This document shows, in pieces, positions 44,092 through 50,922 of a stretch of 64,000 nt of DNA. Origin of the DNA: Azospirillum sp. TSA2s (GTDB lineage Bacteria; Pseudomonadota; Alphaproteobacteria; Azospirillales; Azospirillaceae). The notes below the pieces were generated by a model. It was given only the letters and a program-made list of their open reading frames with translations. It was not told where the DNA came from and did no database searches. The translations under genes and the position numbers were made by a program. Where the stretch lies: assembly GCF_004923315.1 (NCBI RefSeq), contig NZ_CP039650.1:2195501-2259500 (forward strand). Reading direction: 5' to 3'. Numbering within the stretch: position 1 is the first letter of the stretch; every line of letters begins with the position of its first letter.

Positions 44092-44670
44092 TCACGCAGC
44101 CTGTCCGCGCAGCTCCGCCAGCCCGTCGTGATAGGCGCGGTCGAACAGAGCCTCCAGCCGGGTATCGACGCCGCGCAGGCCCGCGACCACCGCATAGGCC
44201 CATTCGAAATACTCGACCTTGCGCGACAGCGGCCAGTCGGCGGGCGGGCTGTGCGCCATGGAGCGCAGGTTCGACACCTTGTCGGCCAGCTTCACCAGCT
44301 TCGCCCGCGTCGAGGCATGGGGCGCGGCGTCGATCTGGTGCTGCTTGCGCTCGGCCTTCGACATGCGCTTGTCGTCGGTGGTCTCGGCGACGACCTGCAC
44401 CACCTCGATGCCGAACAGCTCCTCGATCTCCTCATAGCTGGCGTCGGTGTCCTCCAGCGTGTCGTGCAGCAGCGCCGCGATCACCACGACATGGTCCTTC
44501 CCCTCCGTCGCCTGCGCCACCAGCAGGGCCACTTCCGACAGGTGGTTGACGTAGGGCTCGGCCCGCACGCCCTTGCGGCGCTGGTCGATGTGCTTGTGCG
44601 CGGCGAAATCCAGCGCCCGCGCGAAATCGAGGAGGGGAGCGCCGGACAAGGAGGAATTAGGAAGGCTCAT
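44092..44670 (-). CDS. MESH1-like single-domain HD hydrolase (small alarmone hydrolase)
   Basis: 192 residues from the ATG at 44670. The HD domain matches the hydrolase half of SpoT/RelA and stand-alone MESH1 proteins: QRRKGVRAEPYVNHLSEVA (His), AALLHDTLEDTDASYEEIEELFG (HD pair and ED), and RAKLVKLADKVSNLRSM. No synthetase, TGS or ACT domain follows, so it should hydrolyse (p)ppGpp, or NADPH as reported for animal MESH1. Divergent from the VWA gene (84-bp gap). Its role beside a full-length SpoT/Rel is not known. Confidence 0.88.
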   Translation of the reverse strand: MSLPNSSLSGAPLLDFARALDFAAHKHIDQRRKGVRAEPYVNHLSEVALLVAQATEGKDHVVVIAALLHDTLEDTDASYEEIEELFGIEVVQVVAETTDDKRMSKAERKQHQIDAAPHASTRAKLVKLADKVSNLRSMAHSPPADWPLSRKVEYFEWAYAVVAGLRGVDTRLEALFDRAYHDGLAELRGQAA

Positions 44671-44754
44671 GCTGTTCTCTCGGCTGGGGCATTGCATTAT
44701 TCTCCGCCCCGGGGCCCCCATCCTTGGGAGTCTCCGATTCGAAGGACCGCGCCC

Positions 44755-45945
44755 ATGTTCACGTCTTTCTTCTTCGATCTGCGCAAGGCCGGCGTCCCCG
44801 TCTCGCTGACGGAGTACCTGACGCTCATGGAGGCCATGAAGCAGGGCACCGCGTCCTTCCGCGTCGAGGATTTCTATTATCTCAGTCGTGCATGCTTGGT
44901 TAAGGACGAACGCAACCTCGACCGCTTCGACCGCGTCTTCGGCGCCACCTTCAAGGGTTTGACCGACGACGCGCCCTCCGGCGAGGAGGTCCCCGTCACC
45001 GACCTGCCGGAGGAGTGGCTGCGCAAGCTGGCAGAACGCTTCCTGACCGACGAGGAGAAGGCGCAGGTCCAGGCGCTCGGCGGCTGGGACAAGCTGATGG
45101 AGACGCTGGCCCAGCGTCTGGCCGAGCAGAAGGGCCGGCACCAGGGCGGATCGAAGTGGATCGGCACCGCCGGCACCTCGCCCTTCGGCGCCTACGGCTA
45201 CAACCCGGAGGGCGTGCGCATCGGCCAGCACGAGAGCCGCCACCGCCGCGCCGTCAAGGTGTGGGACCGCCGCGAGTTCAAGAATCTGGACGACCGGGTG
45301 GAGATCGGCACCCGCAACATCAAGGTGGCCCTGCGCCGCCTGCGAAAATTCGCCCGCAGCGGAGCGGCCAGCGAACTGGACCTTCCCGGCACCATCCGCG
45401 CCACCGCCAACAACGCCGGCTGGCTCGACCTGAAGATGGTTCCGGAGCGTCACAACACGATCAAGGTGCTGCTGTTCCTCGACATCGGCGGCTCGATGGA
45501 CGACCACATCCGCCTCGTGGAGGAGCTGTTCTCCGCCGCGCGCAGCGAATTCAAGCACCTGGAGCACTTCTATTTCCACAACTGCATCTACGAGGGCGTT
45601 TGGCGCGACAACGCCCGCCGCCACACCGAGCGCCTTTCCACCTGGGACGTCCTGCACACCTATCCCGCTGACTACAAGCTGGTCTTCGTCGGCGACGCCG
45701 CCATGAGCCCCTACGAGATCGTCTATCCCGGCGGCAGCGTCGAGCACTGGAACGAGGAAGCCGGTCAGGTGTGGATGCAGCGCCTGCTGTCGGTCTACGC
45801 CAAGGCGGTCTGGCTGAACCCGACCCCGCCGCAATACTGGGACTACACGGAAAGCACCCGCCTGCTCCAGCGCCTGATGGGAGGCCGCATGTTCCCACTA
45901 ACGCTAGAGGGGCTGGACGGGGCTATGCGGGAGTTGGGGAGGTGA
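44755..45945 (+). CDS. VWA domain-containing protein (CoxE-like)
   Basis: 396 residues. N-terminal helical region MFTSFFFDLRKAGVPVSLTEYLTLMEAM, then a segment with FGAYGYNPEGVRIGQHESRHRRAVKVWDRREFKN, then a von Willebrand A domain with the MIDAS motif DIGGSMDDH. This layout is that of the YeaH/CoxE-like VWA proteins that usually work with a MoxR-type AAA ATPase. No MoxR gene is visible nearby. Soluble, cytoplasmic. GAAGGA lies before the ATG. It is the last GC-rich gene before the AT-rich island. Confidence 0.9.
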   Translation: MFTSFFFDLRKAGVPVSLTEYLTLMEAMKQGTASFRVEDFYYLSRACLVKDERNLDRFDRVFGATFKGLTDDAPSGEEVPVTDLPEEWLRKLAERFLTDEEKAQVQALGGWDKLMETLAQRLAEQKGRHQGGSKWIGTAGTSPFGAYGYNPEGVRIGQHESRHRRAVKVWDRREFKNLDDRVEIGTRNIKVALRRLRKFARSGAASELDLPGTIRATANNAGWLDLKMVPERHNTIKVLLFLDIGGSMDDHIRLVEELFSAARSEFKHLEHFYFHNCIYEGVWRDNARRHTERLSTWDVLHTYPADYKLVFVGDAAMSPYEIVYPGGSVEHWNEEAGQVWMQRLLSVYAKAVWLNPTPPQYWDYTESTRLLQRLMGGRMFPLTLEGLDGAMRELGR

Positions 45946-46130
45946 GTTTTGCGTGGACATCTTTTTGGTAGCCCATCATTTCCCTGGTGTATTACATTGC
46001 TTCCTCCGATTGTTTCAACGACATGATAAGCTTTTGCCCGCTATTAGCGGATTCCCGTCTGGAATGTCGCAACTAATATTCAAATCAACTTGAATTCCGT
46101 GCCTATGCTGCTTCGGGTGCGTCGCGCCTA

Positions 46131-46168
46131 TTGACACGACACGAGATTTAGAAAAATATATAACTCAC
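46131..46168 (+). promoter_or_regulatory. Putative promoter of the island gene
   Basis: A perfect TTGACA at 46131 is followed at 17-25 bp by AT-rich AAATATATAAC, which offers several imperfect -10 candidates. It lies about 120 bp before the ATG at 46289. The surrounding stretch 45946-46288 (343 bp) holds no convincing gene; it is markedly AT-rich compared with neighbouring core DNA. Confidence 0.45.
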
Positions 46169-46288
46169 TCTACTTTTTGAAAGAAGTGGAGATGGATTAT
46201 TGCGCTCTGGATGTGTCTTTCTGGAAGAAAAACAACTTAAAATCTTCCTCTGACGCCTATCCGAATTTTGAGGCAGGAGAAAAGTGCA

Positions 46289-47665
46289 ATGAAACGAATA
46301 TCAGAGACCACACGTTATTTGTCGGCGCATGCAGCCCTTGATCATGGATTTGCAAATAATGTAATTGAGAGATCAAAAAGGCTTTGCAAAGCTCATGAGC
46401 CGAACTACGGCGTAGACATGGGAATTCTTCTAATTGAAGCAAAAAAATCAAACGAAAAATTCATAAAAAGAAATTTTCTTATTTCTATTATTGCTTTTTC
46501 TTTCGCGATAATTGCATTTAAGGACTTTGGTAGATGGCACTGGAGTTTTTGGGATGCTGCTCCATTGTTAGCATTATCCTGTCTGATTTCAGGAATCATC
46601 ACGTTTTACTATAAAATCAATTCTGAAAAGTACGTGGCTGGCAAATTCGGTGACAGCAGACCATACTCCTTTGAAGGAGATTATGATTCGAATGAAGATA
46701 ACAACAATGTGGTTGTGTATTCCGGTTTGAACCCGTTTGTTGGATCCGGGAATAATATAGGAGGATGGGTTCTTGCAATTGACCTGAAAAAAATAAACGA
46801 ACCGGAAAAATACGTGGAATTTGACGGTAAAGAAGTCGAGGAAGCGATAATAAAATCCATATCGGCAATTGATATCCATAAGATATTTGCCTACCGCACA
46901 ATTTTTGCTGAAGGAAAATCCATCAGGGGATGTTCAGAGATCTTGGCGAATCCGATCGTGCGCCCTGCAAAGCACGTGGGAGATGCTGTGGTCAATGCAT
47001 TCTTGAATCGGAAGGGAAGTATAAGAACTTATTGTCAAGTAAGAATACATGAATGGATGGACCAGCTGATCGTTTCGATATTATTCCGGTCGTTCCGAAT
47101 TGGCGACAAGCTTGTTATTGAAGCGAATTATTTCGTTCTACATGGTTTATCGAAGAAGTACGAGTACATAGATAAGATAATAGGCCGGAAGAGATTTACA
47201 GAATTGTCATCGGAATTCTTTGCGTGCTTGTTCCTCGGCGCGTTCAACGTCGTGATCTCACCCCTAAAAACAATTATGAAAATTTTGGGTGCGTTCGGAG
47301 AATACAAAGAGAAATCCGAATTGGAGAAAGAAGTTAAAGAAAATCCTCTATACGACTATGGCATAAAATCTACCATGCGGGAAGAGGAAAGCTCTGGCGT
47401 AAAAAGCTATTTTCAGATGATCGACAGAATAGGAATTGTTAAGATAGTTGAGAAGGAAATACTCTCAACTATCGTGAATTTTCTTGAAGAGCGTGGCGTG
47501 GACACGTCAGAGCTTAAGGAACGGCAGACATCTATCCTGAATAACGGAATTATCATCTCTGGTGGAAATGTAAATGCGAACGGAATTGTGGCTGGAAACA
47601 ACGCTTCCTCCACAATCGTCGAAGGGGCTCGGAATCTTGTTGGGGCTGGGGCGAACTCAAAATAG
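46289..47665 (+). CDS. Two-TM island protein with C-terminal amyloid-like motif
   Basis: 458 residues from an ATG with AGGAG 9 bases upstream. It begins ETTRYLSAHAALDHGFANNVIE, which I recall as the opening of a widespread uncharacterised family in Streptomyces and relatives. Two TM helices follow (LISIIAFSFAIIAF at ~64-77; about 85-108), then a large soluble domain with VYSGLNPFVGSG and GGWVLAIDL. The last ~40 residues contain NNGIIISGGNVNANGIVAG (about 418-436), Gly/Asn plus beta-branched and with little charge, as in amyloid-signalling motifs. The next gene begins with the same pattern. Codon use and AT-richness indicate horizontal acquisition. Function unknown; a membrane-linked defence or cell-death role is inference. 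Confidence 0.8.
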   Translation: MKRISETTRYLSAHAALDHGFANNVIERSKRLCKAHEPNYGVDMGILLIEAKKSNEKFIKRNFLISIIAFSFAIIAFKDFGRWHWSFWDAAPLLALSCLISGIITFYYKINSEKYVAGKFGDSRPYSFEGDYDSNEDNNNVVVYSGLNPFVGSGNNIGGWVLAIDLKKINEPEKYVEFDGKEVEEAIIKSISAIDIHKIFAYRTIFAEGKSIRGCSEILANPIVRPAKHVGDAVVNAFLNRKGSIRTYCQVRIHEWMDQLIVSILFRSFRIGDKLVIEANYFVLHGLSKKYEYIDKIIGRKRFTELSSEFFACLFLGAFNVVISPLKTIMKILGAFGEYKEKSELEKEVKENPLYDYGIKSTMREEESSGVKSYFQMIDRIGIVKIVEKEILSTIVNFLEERGVDTSELKERQTSILNNGIIISGGNVNANGIVAGNNASSTIVEGARNLVGAGANSK

Positions 47666-47679
47666 GAAGGGGATGAAAG

Positions 47680-47826
47680 ATGGGCAATAACGGAATTGTA
47701 ATCACTGGGGGGCATATTGTCTCCGATGCCATCGTTGCAGGAGAGAGTGCCTCCGTTACAAAAACCTATTCAAATCTTTCGCCAGTTCACCCGGGTATTT
47801 GCTCACCTGGCTGGCTGAGCGCGTGA
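47680..47826 (+). pseudogene. Second island gene, N-terminal remnant cut by IS66-family element
   Basis: Starts at an ATG with AGGAAGGGG upstream, 14 bp after the previous stop, so it was probably in an operon with it. The native part is about 39 codons: MGNNGIVITGGHIVSDAIVAG, then ESASVTKTYSNLSPVHPG. The insertion sequence then supplies ICSPGWLSA and a stop. The first 26 residues repeat the C-terminal motif of the upstream protein. The effector or receptor domain that should follow is missing and is not found on the other side of the insertion. Confidence 0.75.
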
Positions 47827-48314
47827 CGCCGGCTCGAGCCGGCTCGGGGTTGCGCGCATTGGGGGTGGGGTGACGATCCGGTGTTGCGTCGTGGGGGGCT
47901 GACGTGAGTCAAAGGCGGGATGACAGTTCCGCCGCGTTATCGCCTGAGCGACGCCGAGAAGGACGCCCTGCTAATCGAGCAGGCGGCGCTGATCGAGCGC
48001 ATGGCCGCACGGATTGCCGAACTGGAAGCCTTGGTCGGCAAGCCGAAGAAGACCTCGGCGAACTCGCACATCCCGCCGTCCCAGGATGGCCCCGGGGGCA
48101 AGACCGGCAAGGCGAAGCGGGGGCGCAAACCGCGGCCGTCCCGTCCCGGTGTCGCGCGGCCGCTCACGCCCGACCCTGATCGCACCGAGCGCCGTCTCGC
48201 CGAGGAATGCCCGCATTGCCAAACGGCGCTGTTGGCAGCGGGACAGCGCTGCCGGCATCGCTACGACCACATTGACCTGCCCGAAGTCCGCCCGGTGGTG
48301 ACGCGGGTGGAGCT

Positions 48315-48322
48315 GTTCGGCG
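48315..48322 (+). repeat. 8-bp target duplication, left of copy B
   Basis: GTTCGGCG, identical to 49835-49842. The 8-bp length is typical of IS66-family insertion. Confidence 0.93.
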
Positions 48323-49834
48323 GTGTTTGCTCACCTGGCTGGCGGCAGCTGAGCCTTTAAGCGACGACGAAGGTGCCGTCGATGAGGTTGCGGATGGCGG
48401 TCCAGGCGGACTGGCCTTGGCGGCGCGCGGTTCCGGTGACGGAACGATAGCCTGCGTGGATGCCCGGCCCCCAGTCGGAGCGGAAGCCGTTCGTCACCTT
48501 GCGGAAGATCACGGACGGGCGGATTTCCTGCTCACTGACGTTGTTGGTCGGTGGCACGCGGCGGTCGCTGAGAAAGACAAAGAACTTGCCGCGCCACGCC
48601 TTGATCTGGCGCTGCAGTTCGCGGCCAGCCGGATGGGCAGCGGGGACACCGAGCAGCGCATCGAGGCGGCGCTCGGCCTTGGCGGCGTAAGCGGCGAGCG
48701 TGCTGTCCTTCAACTCCGGTCTTCGCTTGCCGACACGGATGGCCCAGCGCAGATGATCCCGGAGTTTCGGCGCCACCACGCTGTCGCCGCAGTCGATGGC
48801 GTACTGAACGTCGCGTAAGACATGGGCCAGGCAGACCTGATGAACTTGCCCCAGCTCCTGCTGGCCGGCGTAGCGGTCAGAGACCCACACCTCGGGTCGA
48901 TGATCCCCCAGAATGTCGGCGGCGACCGCCCGTCCCCGGCTGGGGGCAATGGTGTGCAGCACAGCCTCATCGGACTGGAACACCCACTGCCAGTGGGTCA
49001 CGCCGTCAACCCGGGTTGTGGTTTCGTCCGAGGCGATGACGGGAGCGGTCAGGAGCTTGGTCTTGATCGCCGCGCAGGCAGTATCGAACGCCGACCCCAT
49101 GCGGCGGAAGGCATTGGCGATGGCGCCTTCGGAGATGCTCAGCCCAAACACCTCCTTCAGCAGGCGCGACAGCCGCTCGAAGCCGACATGATGGCTGTGA
49201 TGCAGGTAGGCCAGCAGCGAGCGGATCCCTGGGCCGAAGGGCGTTCCCGGCGGCATGGCGGCGGGCGGTTCAGCCCGATAGCGCCGTCCACACGAACCGC
49301 AGCGGCCGCCGAACAGCTCCACCCGCGTCACCACCGGGCGGACTTCGGGCAGGTCAATGTGGTCGTAGCGATGCCGGCAGCGCTGTCCCGCTGCCAACAG
49401 CGCCGTTTGGCAATGCGGGCATTCCTCGGCGAGACGGCGCTCGGTGCGATCAGGGTCGGGCGTGAGCGGCCGCGCGACACCGGGACGGGACGGCCGCGGT
49501 TTGCGCCCCCGCTTCGCCTTGCCGGTCTTGCCCCCGGGGCCATCCTGGGACGGCGGGATGTGCGAGTTCGCCGAGGTCTTCTTCGGCTTGCCGACCAAGG
49601 CTTCCAGTTCGGCAATCCGTGCGGCCATGCGCTCGATCAGCGCCGCCTGCTCGATTAGCAGGGCGTCCTTCTCGGCGTCGCTCAGGCGATAACGCGGCGG
49701 AACTGTCATCCCGCCTTTGACTCACGTCAGCCCCCCACGACGCAACACCGGATCGTCACCCCACCCCCAATGCGCGCAACCCCGAGCCGGCTCGAGCCGG
49801 CGTCACGCGCTCAGCCAGCCAGGTGAGCAAATAC
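48323..49834 (-). mobile_element. IS66-family element, inner copy B (1512 bp, intact, inverted)
   Basis: Complete element in opposite orientation inside the tnpC gene of copy A. Ends GTGTTTGCTCACCTGGCTGGC (48323) and GCCAGCCAGGTGAGCAAATAC (ends 49834) are near-perfect inverted repeats. It is flanked by GTTCGGCG duplications. It looks identical to copy A over the shared stretches I compared, so the event is recent. Confidence 0.95.
48357..49709 (-). CDS. IS66-family transposase TnpC (copy B, intact)
   Basis: 450 residues. N-terminal coiled coil (ALLIEQAALIERMAARIAELEALVG), a Ser/Pro/Gly-rich basic linker, then a zinc-finger region (EECPHCQTALL...CGSCGRRY). The catalytic domain follows with Asp in IASDETTTRVDG, Asp in VWVSDRYAGQQ, and Glu in VPPTNNVSEQEIRPS. 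The C-terminus has SVTGTARRQGQSAW, the usual ending of the family. Full length and free of frameshifts, so probably active. No tnpA or tnpB is present. Confidence 0.95.
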   Translation of the reverse strand: MTVPPRYRLSDAEKDALLIEQAALIERMAARIAELEALVGKPKKTSANSHIPPSQDGPGGKTGKAKRGRKPRPSRPGVARPLTPDPDRTERRLAEECPHCQTALLAAGQRCRHRYDHIDLPEVRPVVTRVELFGGRCGSCGRRYRAEPPAAMPPGTPFGPGIRSLLAYLHHSHHVGFERLSRLLKEVFGLSISEGAIANAFRRMGSAFDTACAAIKTKLLTAPVIASDETTTRVDGVTHWQWVFQSDEAVLHTIAPSRGRAVAADILGDHRPEVWVSDRYAGQQELGQVHQVCLAHVLRDVQYAIDCGDSVVAPKLRDHLRWAIRVGKRRPELKDSTLAAYAAKAERRLDALLGVPAAHPAGRELQRQIKAWRGKFFVFLSDRRVPPTNNVSEQEIRPSVIFRKVTNGFRSDWGPGIHAGYRSVTGTARRQGQSAWTAIRNLIDGTFVVA

Positions 49835-49842
49835 GTTCGGCG
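49835..49842 (+). repeat. 8-bp target duplication, right of copy B
   Basis: GTTCGGCG, identical to 48315-48322. The interrupted tnpC frame of copy A resumes here. Confidence 0.93.
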
Positions 49843-50922
49843 GCCGCTGCGGTTCGTGTGGACGGCGCTATCGGGCTGAACCGCCCGCCGCCATGCCGCC
49901 GGGAACGCCCTTCGGCCCAGGGATCCGCTCGCTGCTGGCCTACCTGCATCACAGCCATCATGTCGGCTTCGAGCGGCTGTCGCGCCTGCTGAAGGAGGTG
50001 TTTGGGCTGAGCATCTCCGAAGGCGCCATCGCCAATGCCTTCCGCCGCATGGGGTCGGCGTTCGATACTGCCTGCGCGGCGATCAAGACCAAGCTCCTGA
50101 CCGCTCCCGTCATCGCCTCGGACGAAACCACAACCCGGGTTGACGGCGTGACCCACTGGCAGTGGGTGTTCCAGTCCGATGAGGCTGTGCTGCACACCAT
50201 TGCCCCCAGCCGGGGACGGGCGGTCGCCGCCGACATTCTGGGGGATCATCGACCCGAGGTGTGGGTCTCTGACCGCTACGCCGGCCAGCAGGAGCTGGGG
50301 CAAGTTCATCAGGTCTGCCTGGCCCATGTCTTACGCGACGTTCAGTACGCCATCGACTGCGGCGACAGCGTGGTGGCGCCGAAACTCCGGGATCATCTGC
50401 GCTGGGCCATCCGTGTCGGCAAGCGAAGACCGGAGTTGAAGGACAGCACGCTCGCCGCTTACGCCGCCAAGGCCGAGCGCCGCCTCGATGCGCTGCTCGG
50501 TGTCCCCGCTGCCCATCCGGCTGGCCGCGAACTGCAGCGCCAGATCAAGGCGTGGCGCGGCAAGTTCTTTGTCTTTCTCAGCGACCGCCGCGTGCCACCG
50601 ACCAACAACGTCAGTGAGCAGGAAATCCGCCCGTCCGTGATCTTCCGCAAGGTGACGAACGGCTTCCGCTCCGACTGGGGGCCGGGCATCCACGCAGGCT
50701 ATCGTTCCGTCACCGGAACCGCGCGCCGCCAAGGCCAGTCCGCCTGGACCGCCATCCGCAACCTCATCGACGGCACCTTCGTCGTCGCTTAAAGGCTCAG
50801 CTGCCGCCAGCCAGGTGAGCAAACACGTCCGGCTCCATATGAATAGACGTGTATAAACGTTGAAAAGATCAATTATCAGGAATCATATCGGCTCCCATAA
50901 GTGTTTTCAGAGGGAGTAATTC

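Larger units (their letters stand above)
47920..50792 (+). pseudogene. IS66 transposase TnpC of copy A, interrupted
   Basis: The 5' part (47920-48322) encodes the N-terminus with the leucine-rich start EAALVGK-type coiled coil and the zinc motif EECPHCQTALLAAGQRC. The 3' part resumes within 49835-50792 (ELFGGRCGSCGRRY onwards) with the DDE residues in ASDETTTRV, VWVSDRYAG and NNVSEQEIRPS. Copy B lies between, so no complete protein can be made from this copy. Confidence 0.9.
47795..50826 (+). mobile_element. IS66-family element, outer copy A (1512 bp, split by copy B)
   Basis: Left end GTATTTGCTCACCTGGCTGGC at 47795; right end GCCAGCCAGGTGAGCAAACAC ends at 50826. Removing copy B (1512 bp) and one 8-bp duplication leaves exactly 1512 bp, equal to copy B. 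The flanks of copy A (TCACCCGG before, GTCCGGCT after) do not form a target duplication. It carries tnpC only, like the ISBst12 branch of IS66. Confidence 0.9.

Noticed and set aside
46192..46341. Possible 49-codon ORF with a GGAG-like site, starting MDYCALDVSFWKKNN, overlapping the start of the island gene
   Set aside because: It runs out of frame into the start of the better-supported gene and has no recognisable features. AT-rich sequence gives short ORFs by chance. Could be a leader peptide, but evidence is too thin.
47795..50826. Composite transposon formed by two IS66 copies
   Set aside because: The copies are nested, not flanking cargo; nothing but IS sequence lies between their ends.
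50850..50870. FNR-like site upstream of the large multicopper oxidase (TTGAA-AAG-ATCAA)
   Set aside because: The central spacer is 3 instead of 4 bases and the left half has a mismatch; spacing is critical for FNR binding.
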